This document shows positions 23,271-36,400 of a DNA stretch of 64,000 nt, in pieces. The position numbers were made by a program, and so were the translations under genes. The first letter of the stretch is position 1. Each line of letters begins with the position of its first letter. This stretch comes from Myripristis murdjan. Lineage: Eukaryota; Chordata; Actinopteri; Holocentriformes; Holocentridae. Under the pieces are notes generated by a model. It was not told the origin of the DNA and made no database searches. It saw only the letters and a program-made list of their open reading frames with translations. The stretch lies in assembly GCF_902150065.1 (NCBI RefSeq), contig NC_044003.1, positions 15,393,987 through 15,457,986 on the forward strand, written 5' to 3'.

Positions 23271-24001
23271 TGGAGGTGGAAAGAGTACTACAAATTACTA
23301 CTCAAGTAGAAGTACTGTTACTTTGCTGATATTTTACTTAAGTAGAAGCAGAAGTACTGCTGTAAAAATCTACTGAACTAAAAATAAAAAGTAGCTCATT
23401 TAAAACTAAAAGTTACTGAGTTAGTTTTTCAAAACAGTAGCTGTGTCATGTGTGATGTTTTCCATGCAGTTAAAAAAGGGTGACAGTATAAGGTTCAAAT
23501 GAGATTCTTTTAAAGGTGCATTCTGCAAAACTGCTGAGGTTTGATTGAAGTGAGGACCCTGTAGACTCAGCTGACACGTGGAATAAGCATATAATATCAT
23601 GGTTGAGTCGCTGATATTATTCCCCTTTTCCGCTGTTTTTATTCCACATTTTTGCCAGTTTAGTCTAAATGGTCCTCGCGTCCTTCGAACATCTGCACAT
23701 TTTCATTGTGCAACCTTTTATTCGAAACTTGGAAATGACAAAAAGTAGAACCAACAGAGTAGAATCAGATTCCTCTTTTCATCTTTGTTATTGTGAAAGG
23801 TTCCGCAAGCTGTCATTGATCATCTGTTCTCTGTAATGGATGTGATTTAAAATAAGTGAAGTACAATACTCAAGCAAAAATCCACTTAAATAAAAGTAAA
23901 ATTTCTGACTTAAAAAATACTATATAATAAAATTACAAGTACACAAAAAGCTACTCAGTTACAGTAACTTGACTAAATGCAATTAGTTATTTCCACCTCT
24001 G
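23271..24001. mobile_element. Non-autonomous hAT-like element, 731 bp
   Basis: The ends GGAGGTGGAAAGAG (left) and TTATTTCCACCTCTG (right) are inverted repeats. Flanks share the 8-bp word ATGTTTTC (23263-23270 and 24002-24009). The outer 130 bp are rich in AGTACT and ACTCAAGTA words on the left and their complements on the right; the interior (about 23410-23850) is unrelated filler without a transposase. Terminus and duplication length fit hAT. It lies about 125 bp before the first MTIF3 coding exon. Confidence 0.75.
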
Positions 24002-24129
24002 ATGTTTTCCTGAGGACCCAGCTACGTGCCATCCCTGTCATACAGCACCCTTCAGGCCCATGTGATATTTTGTCATGGTGAATGTTTGACAAGTGTTTGC
24101 ATCTGAGTCTTCCTGTTTCTGTCCAGGGT

Positions 24130-26622
24130 ATGTCTGCAGGTTGCCTCAGGTGCGTTGTAAGCCATGCGGTCAGGGCTGCGTGTGGTGCAGGTGTTAGTCC
24201 TGCCTACCGGACGCCAGCCTCCAGGTTCCTCATCTGCAGTGAGAGATACAACAACATCGCCCCCTCCTGGAGGTACTCTCCATTCTCCACTGCAGTAGAT
24301 GACTCTGAACAGAACCCTTCACCCAAGAAAAAAAAGCAAGACCCTCGGGCTCGCGCCACAATCAGCAGTGTCGGCCGTAAGATCCCGCAGCGCCACCTAG
24401 AGATAATCAGTGAGACAGGTGAAAACATGGGCACCATGCACCGTGCGGACGTCATCAGAATCATGGACCAGCAGAGCCTCAAACTGGTGCTTCTCAACGA
24501 GCACAAAGATCCTCCCGTCTACCGCCTGATGAGTGGCAAACAGATCCATGAGGAGCAGCTGAAGCTGCGTGAAAAACAGAAAGCCAAGGCAGGTGTGTGT
24601 TTTCCCACCAGGGACTTCATTCAAAAAAAGCCTATTGGGTAAATGATGCATATGAGGGTGCAGGTAAAAGTTATAATCAGGATCATAGAAGGTTTAAATG
24701 GGTTGGAAATTTATTTGTAATTGATTGCAATCTAATTTTTACTTTTTTGAAAGTTTGGCTAGGTGTTTAACTTGGGTTCTAGGTACACATTTCTGTATTA
24801 TTCACATAATTTATTTTGGTATTTCATTCCATCTCTATGTGAATAAAAATGGATGCACATTTGTAATGCATACGTGATTACCTTAGTGAATAGATGTAGT
24901 TGAGTAACAAAATATTTCCGTCACTATATTTTGTTTTGTAATGTCTCCTCCATAATGAAAGCAAATGGGAGGAAAAAAGAAAAAAACAAGAAAAAATTGG
25001 TCAGAGGTTCTTGAACACGAATCTGATGCAGAGCACAAACACACACCTCAGTCTTTAGACACAGGGACAGGAAGACATCGACTCTGATGAGGAGCACTGA
25101 ATTTAATAATTCAGTAATAATCAGATCTGAGCCGAAGTTAGCCTAGAGGAATATGAATTCATTAACAGCTAGACAGGTGAGATTTCCTCTGCAGTCAAAA
25201 TCTCACATGTCGAGGAGGTAATAAATGAAGACCTTGGGAGCGGCTCTGAGGGTGTGAATTCTGCTTTTCTGTCATATGCCCTGAGCTAATGTTGTGAGCA
25301 ATAAAAATAAATATGTATGTATATCTTGATACCTAAATCCAACTGACACATGACTCCAGCTCCAGCATTAACTAGCTAATCTCTGACTAAGATCTTCTCA
25401 AAGATTATATCTCAAAATGAGGCCTTATTACTCCTGCTGATAAAATGCAGCAGTAAACCCACTATGACAGCTTGCCGTAGTGTGTGAAATGGGACTGTGC
25501 TCTCTCCACAGCTCCTGTTCAGGTGAAGGAACTCACCTTTTCCTCTGATATCAGCACCCATGACCTTACCACCAAGCTGAAACAAGTCCAGAGCTGGCTC
25601 GACAAGAAGCACCATGTGAGAATTACTCTGCGATCGGGACGCAGGGAAGCCGCTGCCGCCCTGGTGAGGAAAAACACTGTGGAGCATAAACGGAACAAAG
25701 CATGTATTATACGAACCAATATGGGTTTGAATCGTAGCAAAAGCGTCTGTGTTTAGTGGATACATATTGATCTAAAAATCTACCCCCAAGTGTTTCTTTT
25801 CCCCTAACAGAAGACAGAAAATGTCTTTAATGAGCAACTACGTTTAAAAAAAAAAAAAAAGAAAAAAGCCTGCAGTGATTGTACCTGTCTGACGTTTACG
25901 AGTATATTTTTATTTTTGTGTAGCAAAAAAGACAGTGGTTAAAAGCTCAAAGGGACAGCGGAGTACATTGGACCAAAGTCTTGACGTCAAAGTGTCTTCA
26001 TTCAAAGTCTGATGAAGGCGCTCACCCTGCACGTTTGTCCATCGTCTTGCTGCACTTATTCTCTGTAGAAATCTGCTTGTCGCTCTTGCTGGCTGTTCAG
26101 GATTGTGTATTGTGTTGATTGTGTGGGAGTTGGTGATCATGCTCTTGTCCATTCCTCCCACAGCCCCTGAAACTGCCATATTACCTATTAATAAGAGCTT
26201 AACAGTTAGCCAACAAAAAATAGTCATTATAGAATCTCTTCCAGTGAAGGCAAACCTATTTTGCACCACAGTGTCAAATAGATAGTTCTACTGATGCTGC
26301 AGAAAGTAGTCTGCTTTTGTCAACCCCCAAAAATGTCCTTTCGCTTAAAAATAACCTTACATATTTGTGTTTTGTGCCACAGGACACAGCTCTGGAGCAG
26401 ATGGTGCAACAAATAGAGGTAGTGGTGGGATTTGTTTCCAAGCCAAAAGTCGTACGTGATGGTCAAGCAGCCATGTGCATTCTCCGTCCACCTTCAGCAA
26501 AGGAACTGTCGCAAAAGGGCCAAAACAAGGCCTCAGCAGTGCAGTCCTCTGATTCCAGCTCACAGCCCAGCACAGCCCCCGTCGGCCCCACACACACAAC
26601 AGAGGGCTCCGTGCAGCAGTGA
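24130..26622 (+). CDS. mtif3: Mitochondrial translation initiation factor IF-3
   Basis: Three exons join in phase: 24130-24592, 25512-25663, 26383-26622, giving 284 aa (human about 278). MTIF3 binds the small mitochondrial ribosomal subunit, promotes subunit dissociation and checks the start codon and initiator tRNA. Residues 1-70 are an Arg-rich, acid-poor mitochondrial presequence. The IF3 N-domain follows with GRKIPQRHLEIISETGENMG, DVIRIMDQQSLKLVLLNE and YRLMSGKQIHEEQ; the C-domain has VQVKELTFSSDISTHDLTTK, HVRITLRSGR and AAMCILRP. A low-complexity Ser/Gln tail follows, as in animal homologues. The start is the first ATG after the acceptor at 24126. Upstream exon candidate: 20260-20387. 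Confidence 0.93.
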
Positions 26623-26935
26623 GCTGAAGGACAAAGTCGTTTTCAACCTCTGTGTGCACTGGATGAGCACTGCAGAGAAACTGGACTCCATAACCCAGAC
26701 GTCATACAGATGTTCAGTGTGGATTCCATCGTTAGGCTCCTCACAGTTTGTAATATGGGAATTAACAACAACGTGTTTGATTACAAAGGCTGGCTGCATA
26801 ATAAGGATTCATCTAGCAAGAGGGATACCATACAGACCCAGTTTGACAGTCCTTTGTTCAGATGTACACCGGGAAATGATTTTTTCTTTCCAGGTTATCT
26901 GCTAGATTTTTTTTTTTTTTTTACAGAAAAGAAAC

Positions 26936-26941
26936 AATAAA
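26936..26941 (+). terminator. Poly(A) signal AATAAA of MTIF3
   Basis: AATAAA lies 314 nt after the MTIF3 stop codon, with a T-rich and GT-containing stretch downstream. Confidence 0.6.
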
Positions 26942-28351
26942 TGTACAATTTTCATGTGCTTGTCTTATAATGCCATAATCACTGTAACAAAACAAATCAC
27001 ATGTTTTTTGTAAGGTGCTTATCATTTCATCAATTTCTCCATTCTGCATTATGAACAGCAGTGTTGTGCGATTGAAGTGTGGATAAAACATGCCGAGGTT
27101 CCTGAGGGCCTTGAAAATACGTTGACATCTGGAGATTTGTGAGAAATAAAATGTTTTTGAAAATCAGTGGAAGGACTTGATTTTTTTTAAATGACAGTGC
27201 AGCATCTACATTCACCATTGTGCCTCATTCTCTTTGCCCTATGTCTTTCATAACAACATTAACCAGGGCCAGAAGCATCATGAAACATTATTTACTGAAG
27301 CATGTGTGCTAGTAATATATTTCTGTGTCTCATCATATGAAAATGCCCCTTAAGGTACCTAGAAAGTCAGTTTAAAATGAAAAGAAATGAATGGGAGGAG
27401 ACAACATTTATACATGTCAGATAAATTCCCATGTCTCTATCAGTGACAAGCAACATTTATTTATTGTTTTGTGCCTCTGATATACAGTTCCCTCCACTAT
27501 CAGTGACATCAGATGGTGTCACTGATGCTGTTGTACCCGGCATAGTGTTGAACCTCTGACTTTTGCAGATAACAGCATGATGAGTCAGCTCAGATGAGGC
27601 TCCTCTTATTTCAGTGTATTCACAAACTTGCTGTCAGGGGCTCACCGATCACAAGTCTTTGTAAAAACAGAGCCATACAGGTATTCAGTTCAGCCTGTGG
27701 AGGCAAAGGTGCCAGGATAATGTGGCGGAAATGTTGGCAATTCATTCTTTACCGTTAGATGTTCCTCAGTCATGTTAAACTGGCTGACTGGATTCAAATA
27801 CAGCATTAAAAACAGTCACAGCTGCTCGAGAAGAGTGTACCTCCAGTATCTTTGCAGGAGCCAACACAATTTTGCCTATTTTCAGCACGTATTGAAAGGG
27901 TTTTGTGAAAGCAACTCAACCCATAAAGAAGCTTGTCAATATTCAACTGAAGCTGAAACAGGAAAATTGATTGGACTGATCAGGTTTTTCTATATCATCA
28001 TAGATATAGATCAGTAATGCATGTGTGTGTTTGGGAATGAAGCAGAGAGACTCTGCTTCTGTTCTAATTTCGTCTCTTCACACTGCATGTCTTCACACTG
28101 AATGAAACAAGTAGGAATGAAACAGGTTTAGGCCAAACTAAGACCTGGCTTTGTGAGGAAGTTCTTCATATTCTTTAAAATAACTAATATCCTTAATACA
28201 TACAGTTCACAAAATAACTTTGCATACAGCTAATATGCGATTTTGAGCTTATGTTGGGTTTGTACCAGCTTGTCTGTTTGACAAATCTGGGATAAAAACA
28301 AAATAGCAGAGGTCTTCCTACAGCTGTCATGAGAGCAGGCCATTCAGAGTG

Positions 28352-28382
<31 letters not shown>

Positions 28383-28522
28383 CTTCCCAGCATGACCAAA
28401 TTGGGGCAGTGGAAGAGAGAAAAGCTGGACAGCTAACACACTTCTTAAGAGATGGGAGAGGGTTTATCCACTCACACTGCATTACAGCCTGAGCTCGCAG
28501 AGCGCTGAGGTCAGGGCAAACG
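26942..28522. other. Spacer between MTIF3 and the small gene candidate
   Basis: No gene is supported. It contains an (AC)n microsatellite at 28355-28381. The last ~90 bp (28440-28522) is GC-richer and could be the promoter or leader of the gene candidate at 28523. Confidence 0.5.
28355..28381. repeat. (AC)n microsatellite
   Basis: About 13 AC units. Confidence 0.95.
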
Positions 28523-29215
28523 ATGGACTCTCAGTTCCAAACGCACTTCTCTGACTTTGAGGCTGTTTTAGCCAACAAACTTCTCAAAACAGAAAAACAC
28601 CCTGCACATCTATTTCCTGAGACAGGTGCGCAGGAGAAGGATGGGTATGTATGATGGCCTGTGATTTTGTAATGAAATGAAAATGTGATGAGATGTTTGC
28701 ACATGCAGCTGTACTTTTCAGTGTTTTTTTTTTTTTTTTTAATAACTACTGTTATAACTGTTATAACTACTAACCCTAACCCTGTACAATCTCATCTGTC
28801 TGCCGTTTACATTAGGTCTATATCATCATCACACAGCACTGTGATTCAAAACAAAATTCCCTGGCTATGAAAAATAAAAATAATAAAATAGTAGGACTCT
28901 GTAGTTTTAGCTCATGTATTAATTTTTTATCTGAAAATCTCCCTGAAAGGCTGAAAATTAAAATGAAAATGGTGCTTGCACTGGTGAGGGTTCAGTGCCT
29001 TATCTTTGAACAATAGTCAAGCACCCTGGAAGCTACACGGCAGAGCCAAATGAAACAGCTTTGATCCCTTGATAGTGCAGTATGAGGGAAGGAAGAATAC
29101 AGAGTTTGACTTGGAGTCTGTCCACGAGGCCTGTGATCAAGTCACAGCTTGGAGAATTAATTACAGCACAAAGGCAGCTGCAGAAGGCATAGAGAAGGCA
29201 TTGGACAATCTCTAA
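28523..29215 (+). CDS. Unrecognised small three-exon gene candidate, 109 aa
   Basis: Exons 28523-28644, 28911-28983 and 29081-29215 join in phase (donors GG|GTATGT and CTG|GTGAGG; acceptors TTTTAG and AGTGCAG) and end at TAA. The start context CAAACGATGG is good, and AATAAA follows 108 nt after the stop. The predicted protein begins MDSQFQTHFSDFEAVLANKL, has a central NLPERLKIKMKMV, and ends ESVHEACDQVTAWRINYSTK...EKALDNL. It is acidic at both ends, likely helical, and has no signal peptide, membrane segment or zinc motif. I do not recognise a family. Exons 1 and 3 look coding from composition; exon 2 is weaker and its intron to exon 3 is about 97 bp, normal for fish. It might be a real small gene, a decaying one, or chance splicing compatibility. 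Confidence 0.4.
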
Positions 29216-29322
29216 CATGCTTGGAGTGTGAATACCATCTGCAGGAGAAAGCTGTGCACACGGCAATCCGTGCAGGAGAGAAATTTCAGAGCCCTTAAAG
29301 AATTTGGTTACAGATATCACTT

Positions 29323-29328
29323 AATAAA
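29323..29328 (+). terminator. Poly(A) signal AATAAA after the small gene candidate
   Basis: AATAAATG lies 108 nt after the candidate's stop codon. It supports, without proving, a short transcript ending near 29345. Confidence 0.35.
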
Positions 29329-29345
29329 TGAGAGTCCCGGCAGGG

Positions 29346-30104
29346 GAGAAACCATACGTTTGACCAGTTTGTCACCGAGTCAGAGTCCAGCAGCTTCGCC
29401 TGTGTGAACCCTCGTTGCAGAGAAACCCAACAGTTGCAATGTAAGTAAAGAGACCAAACTTTAACCAAGTGCTACCTCACATCTTCTTCAGCCTGCGAGA
29501 ATATGCAAAGATAATTCTGTTAATGCAAAATAAGTACTCGTGTGTCTCTGTTTAGACTATAATCCCTCACATCAGAGTACTGAAAAGTTCTACAATAATA
29601 GTGAACCTGTACTTCTACGAGTGAAGATTTCCAGCCAAATCCAAAGCATCTGTCAGTGGATTTGTTACACTTCTGTCTGTGTTACTTTTGAATCCACTAG
29701 AGAGGCTTCACAATAAATAATTCAATATTTCAAAGATTATTTGGGGGCATTTCTGATTTACAATATCAGACAGATACAGCGGAGACAGACAGGAAAGACA
29801 TACAATCGTATTTGAACCCAGGCTGCTGCAGCTAAGTTAACCTCTGTGTTATGTGGTACAAGCTTTTTTGCTTTTTAAATGATCATATAAGGTATTTGAT
29901 GTGCATCATGTCTTTACTGGATGGGTTTGCTGTGACAGTTGACATTTGTTGTATGTTTTATGTTGTGAGCGTGCTAAAGCATTCATGACTGACACAAAAG
30001 AATATACAGCTACAACAGTGGACAAATGTTTCACATGTTTTGATTTGTTGTTTCAGATATCAACCCATAAAAGCAATGGAAATCCGTCATGTATCTTTCT
30101 CTTC
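29346..30104. other. Spacer before the HECA 3' end
   Basis: A coding-like open stretch at 29366-29446 ends in a good donor (CAAT|GTAAGT), but I could not connect it to any gene. The rest is AT-rich with no supported feature. Confidence 0.4.
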
Positions 30105-30110
30105 TTTATT
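30105..30110 (-). terminator. Poly(A) signal of HECA
   Basis: AATAAA on the minus strand, about 365 nt after the HECA stop codon, in an AT-rich 3' UTR. Other AATAAA words occur on the plus strand nearby. Confidence 0.45.
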
Positions 30111-30472
30111 TGAGATTCATTTTCATGTTTTTGGTAAAAAATAAAATCAAATAAAAGCAAATTTGGCATACAGTTACATTCACTTGTCACAGATAAATGT
30201 GTTTGCTTGACTTAAGTGCCAGTTCCACACCTTTTAGAGTCTAACAACACCCTTCTCAGACAGAGCAAATACTGTCTTGGAACTTTTAAAACTAGAGTCA
30301 TACTCTTTCTATACATATAAAATAATCCAATAAAGATAGAACTTAAAAAAAACAAACATAAAACCACTGTAAGGCCCGAAAAATAAGAAAAAAAATCTTT
30401 CCTAGATTATGTTAGAAAAAATTAGAACAAAAGCAGCTCAACTAGCAACTAGCACTGCATGCACAACATTTG

Positions 30473-33400
30473 TCAATAAGCCTCGAGTACTTTGTAGGAG
30501 GAGAAAGGTTTGACGAAGTGGTAGTCCAGGTTGCCGCAGTGTGGGCACTGCTGGACGTTGCTGTACTCGGAGAAGTACTGCATCCCCACTCGAACGTCCA
30601 CCACCGGCTTCCCGCAGTGCTTACAGTTTAGACGAGCCTGAGGACACACAAAGGGAGGAGAGTGGGCTGAGCTGACCTGCACTCAGTATCCATTACAGGA
30701 GGTTCAATTACAGCTGAACTAGACTGTCATGTAAAAACACACCCATCTTCTCAGTGTAAATCAGAACCTGAGGTTGCAACAGAGAAGAGGTTTCCATACC
30801 CCCGTGTTGATTCACCTCATTCATCCTATTTGCCTCACATTAAATGCTGGTTATAGATATGGTCACTGGTTTCAACCACAGGAAGCGACCAATCAAAACT
30901 GAGAATAACAATGAGATGAACATTGACATTCTTTATTTGTTGGCTAATTTTCCATGCAATAAAATACAGATTTATGTTTATTTAGAGCCCAAAATCACTG
31001 TTTACAGTCTCCAAAAATTTATATTTTCTTCTCTTTATATCAAAATCGGAGCAAACTGTATCCTCAATAGTGACTCATCATGCTGTACCTGTAGGGGTAA
31101 ATAACAATTCAAACCAATAACACCCTCACAGATTTTTGAATAATCCCACCCTCCCGTACCTCTCATCAAATGAAACTGCTTGTCCCTCTGTGATATATCA
31201 TTAAATACCAGTTTTGAATGACACTTTGAAATGAAAGTGAACAAAAATACTTGTTTTTTTGTTTTGTTTTTAATGACGAGCCTGCCTCCGCCCCACCTTG
31301 GCACTGGCATCTACCTGGCAACACGGTGACGCAGCCAGTATGTCGTAAGTGTACATGGTGCCCAGCTGGTGCCAGCTGCCGTCCCAGCGTGACTTGCACT
31401 TGATGCAGACAATCTTGTGGACACCTTCGAGACAGTCCACACAGATGGCGTAGAGGTGCATCAGCCTGCCTGTAGGAATCAGGGTGGATCAATAATTAGT
31501 TCATGAAGTCATGCTTGGTAAACAGTCAGTCTGGTTATTTTCAAGCCAGATAGCCCATTAATGAACAAAGAACTTGATGGGACACCTTGCATTTGTACGC
31601 CTTCTGCTGCGAACAATTTGCAATCATGACAAAATCCTTGCTGGATGAATCTTTGACTAATTTCCATGCTTCCACACTGCAACCACACGACCAAGTCATC
31701 AGGAGTCAACTCATGTCCTACAGAGCTGAGCGACCAGGGAGACTGATCTGTGCCCACTAAGCAAGCACTACGTTTTTATCTGTTTATTTTTGATTAACGC
31801 TACCTAATTAGAGCTTGCTGGCTTGCCATGCTGACTCATCAGAAATATACATAAGATCATCAGAGGACTATCAAAACAGCATATTGGCCAAATCATTGTA
31901 GGCGCAGACCACTGCAAGTGTAAACACATATGCAAAGTTTGGTGGAACTATCATTTACAGATGGTGTTTAAAACTTGGATGTTTTTATCTGCAGGTTTCT
32001 CTCTTAAACTCTGTCTTAACCCACACAGTTATTTTGCTGACAAAAAGCGAGCAGTAGAATCAGGCTAAATTTGAGACAGCAATCACTCTAACATATTTGT
32101 TTCTTTGGCCTCTGCTTTACTGTCATCTGTTTTCAAGGATGATCACTCCAACTCCGGTCATGTGTGATGGGTCATAAAAATCCACTAACCACTTAGTTGT
32201 TAGTTGTTTTCTGCGTTTATTTGTTTTTGTTTTTAATTATGAGTGCTATCAAATGTGTAAAAATCTATTTTTTTCATATGCAGCAACTTTCCAAATGTCA
32301 AAAATTATGCTGAAGGTATTACAAAAACAAATTTCTCCAGTAAAGTCTTTCTGGAAGTCAGTTCTAACAAATGACTACATGACTTCCTATCGTATTTGTG
32401 CCCAGAAACGATCAGAGCACAGTGACCCATCAACCATGCTACCTGTAGTGTAAAGAAGCAGCTGTGATTATACTCCCCATGTCACTGCTGAAAAAAAAAA
32501 ACAATGTTCTTACTCAACATGAAAAAAAGTGCTGCTGAGTTATTGCTGCTCAGTAAAGCTGCAGAGGTATTTCTACTTGAGCTCCTTATTAGAGGAAGAA
32601 ATATTTTGCTTCACCATGTCACCGAAAAGCTTAAAAACAGAATAAACAGCCCCACTGAGGAACAGGAATGAAATCAAACTCTGCTCTTAAGACTAGAGAG
32701 CAACATTCAACCCATTCTCATTAATCTACATTAATATTAAGCACACAAAAGCGTGAAAAACTGGATTAGGCCTAATGAATAAGGCTTTGATTTTTATGGA
32801 TATCACTGACCATACATTTCAAAGCTGCCGGACCAGCACATCAAAGAGGCATCACTCGGCCTCCATCCTAATTCGCATTCACACTGTGGTCTGAAAAAGC
32901 AAGTAGAAAACCTTTTATGACCAAGCACAGAGCATGGACTGGGCCTATTGATGGATTAACCAGGGGCGATTTGTCTTCACAGAAAGGAAAGCTAACACAC
33001 TTTGAAGCTTTTAGGTAGAGGCTGATGTATAATTGAGTAAAATAACATATTTATGGTTTACCTGCCACTACTAAATATATAACACAGCTTTTTTCCCCCA
33101 GCAGCAGCAAACCTAGTTGTTGATGAACTGGAGATGCACAATACCACAGAATTTGCTGCATGTTGGTTCCCAGGATTAAAACACCGGCCTTGAATTCTTG
33201 CAGTGTGTGTGACAAACAAGCTCAGATGATGCCATGATCTTGAGACTCAGTCTGACCTTGAAGGTGGCAGGGGACGTCGTACTCGATCTCATCGTGGCGC
33301 GAAGGACTGAGGAAGAGCGTCCCATCCACCAAGGGAAACTGTTCAAACACTGGCAATGCCCGGTGACACAGGGCACAGTTGACCACATTACGCTGGCTAG

Positions 33401-36400
33401 CGCTGAGGGCTGACAGGATAAACCTAAAGGACAACAAGGACAACTACAGCGTATGAGCAAAATAATGGAAGCAACCCTAAAAAGTCCCCTACAGTTAAAG
33501 GTTTTGGTGGCTCTGTGCTTTTTTCTGCCATGGTTTGGTTAGACCAATACATCAGTTTGCCAAAATATGAGCTTAATATTGGTGAAATTAAACATCGCCC
33601 TGGCCAATATGATACAGGCTCATCTCTAATCTCAGCTTGTGCAAGGCAGTCAACAACCAAGTGATCAATATTACTAGAAAAAGTCCTGACTTCATTTGGC
33701 TGAATTCACCACAATATGATCAAATTCCACCCAAATGTGTTTTTCTGTTTTTATTTTGTATCAGATGACGTCCAGAGCAGTAATTTCAGTGTGATGTGGA
33801 GGGATTTTACCAAACAGTCTGCCTTAAAGAGCTATTAACCCACATTAAACTATTTACTTGCTGTGGTGTCCGAAGTGAGGGCTAAAATCATTTAAAGTCT
33901 TTTAAAGTCATTTAAAGATTATTTAAAGTCTTTATTTTAATAGTGATAAATACTGCCTTTCTGTCTCATCAGACAAGTGGACCAAATACAGTAAATGCCA
34001 GAAAAAGCAATCCACAGGTTACAGAGCCATAATTAGTGAGGCAAGTCTTCACAGCACTGTTTCCAATATTATGTATGTGTGTTATTAACATGAGGAGAAC
34101 TACTGACTATTATTAATAAACAGTGGCAAAGTCCAGTGCATTATACAAGCTGGTGTTAGTAACATAATATTAGCTAGGTTACCTAAACAGGTATTGTTAG
34201 GTACAATGTCAAGCAGACTACACTACAAGCATGTCATTTTCCAATCAATAATAAATGTAATAGTAGATTTTGTTATTGAACAGTAGCTAAAAGTGGCTGC
34301 TGACACATAACTAGCAATGTGAGAGGTCAGCAATGTAAAACCCGACTATTTCAACCTCATATCAGTGCCGACTTTAGGAGCGTGTACAACAACGCAGATA
34401 TCCCAGATACCATACCTGCGCAGCTCCTCTCCCTGGCCTGCCTGAGCGTCGTCCTCCATGCGGACGTGGTACGTGTTGAGTTTATGGCGAGGGATGTGGG
34501 TGAGGAGTTCCGAGAGGTCCAGCCTCCTTAGGAACTGCACTGGATGAGGGTGGGTGCCATCACCCACGCCACTCGAGGTGAGGCGGTGGGGAAGCGGTAG
34601 GGCGAAGGACAGCGGGAGGGGCAGAACAGAGCTGGGGTCAAGTTGGGAACTGCCAGACCCGCCGGTGACTACGCCGGAGGCTCCCATCGAGCAACCCCGA
34701 CTGAGGGCTCCCCCAGCTAGGAGATGTTTCCTGTGAGTCTCCATGTGGACGGCTGACTTGAGGAACTCTCCAAGGTGACGGGATCCCCGCAAACTTCCAC
34801 CCCCACCTCCAGATGCGAAGGCAGAAGAGGGAGAGAAGAAGGAGAAACCAGCAGGAGGGGAATGCCCCGGGGAATCACATGGAGACTTCTGTGGAGGTCC
34901 CAGAGTGAACGGTCCTCCTGTAGTGTGTCCTCCTCCTCCTGGTCCTCCTCTTTCTGTAGAGTTCTGACGGTCCACTGATTGCCTGCGAGGTAACTCCTGA
35001 CTTGAGGCCCTGTGGGCTAGTTTACCTCCTCCTCCCCCTCCAGGTACCTTCCCTTTCTTGGGCTCATCAGAAACCCCATCCCCAGACCCCAACCCTCCCC
35101 CGCTGGCCCCTGTCCTGCCCACACTCCTCTCCGAGGGCTTCTTCTTGCGCTCGTCCTGCATGCGTTTGACCTGGTACCAGTCTGTGTCTTTCTTCAGGTG
35201 GCCCTGACCACAGCGACAGGAGCAGAATCTGAAGGCCAGGTCATAGCCCTTCTTGGTCCACATATTCTGGCGGCACTGCTTCTCGTTCCAGGATCGTGCA
35301 CGGCCAATACAGTTGAACTGGACAAGGATGGAGCTCTCCCACTCGTAGAAACACTGTAGGTGCATCCAGTTCCCATAGGGGCAGAGCTCACTGTTGCAGA
35401 GCACCCGTTGATAGTCATCCTTCTCCAGATCAATGGCCCGACCCAGACTGCACACGAGAGGGGTTGCACAAGGGACCTCTGCATGAGAAAGAGCAAGAGA
35501 CAGCATGGGTTCAAAAGCCTATAATCCATTAATGGTGTGCAGATATTAATGACAAATTCAGCATTGAAAACCAGACAGTGCATGAAAGAGATCCGAGAGA
35601 ACCCACAGTTCAATGTTTTCTGTCTAGATGTCTGCTACAAAGATTATTAAAATATTACTTTTATGAGATTGCTTACACTTTAACAATAGACTTAACAATA
35701 CTGCACAGACAGTGATGTAACAGTAACGGTAGATTAAACAAAGAATTGACTTAAATTACCAACTCCTTAAAAGTTGATACTACAACAAACTTAGGGTCTT
35801 ATCTGTTCATAGATATACCAAATGTCCCTGTTTAATAAAGTTATAGTTATCACCAAAATTAAAATGGCAGAATTATATTTAATTAAAGAAAATTCTACTA
35901 AGGGGTACGTGGTGGATCTTTTGAAGATTTAAAGTTATGCACACAATTTACAATGTATGATTACCTACTGTATCATAACTTATGTATCATGATTCACAAA
36001 ACATTGTACACGATCTATATGGTATTTATAGGCAGCTTTTGTACAGTATCTTGCATCCTTTTAGGACTTTGGGCTGAAATTTGTCCATTTTTGCTGCATG
36101 TATGCTCGGCGAGTCTGTAAGTCACGACTTGATAACACAAACTAAGCAAACATTTTAAAGGGCACAGACACAACATTATTCATAACTGTCACCATGTATA
36201 TCAAATTCCATCTGTTCTTGCAGTATTCGAGTGTTCACTTGCATGTTATTGATACAGGTGTGGTAAGTAAGACAGAAATCAAACAAGAGGTGATGATTAC
36301 AGGAATACCTGTGCTCTATGGACATGTCTTGCAAAACCTGGTGATGGAATATGAATATGTCATATTGTCATGCCATGTCCTCACCAACTAGACATTTCAT

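Larger units (their letters stand above)
20388..24126. other. Probable first intron of MTIF3; repeats, no other gene
   Basis: Contains a short AAGGCTAAGG tandem stretch (20545-20582), GAATGAAT repeats (21090-21112), a degraded fish repeat with GTTTATTTGTATGGCACCAT and CAATTCAAAGTGCTTTATAG (21217-21300), and the 731-bp hAT-like element at 23271-24001. Nothing coding is supported. Confidence 0.5.

Noticed and set aside
28770-28784. CTAACCCTAACCCTG, telomere-like
   Set aside because: Only two units; too short to call an interstitial telomere repeat.
34554-34978. Open frames on the plus strand rich in Arg and Ser
   Set aside because: They are antisense shadows of the Gly/Ser/Pro-rich linker of HECA exon 2.
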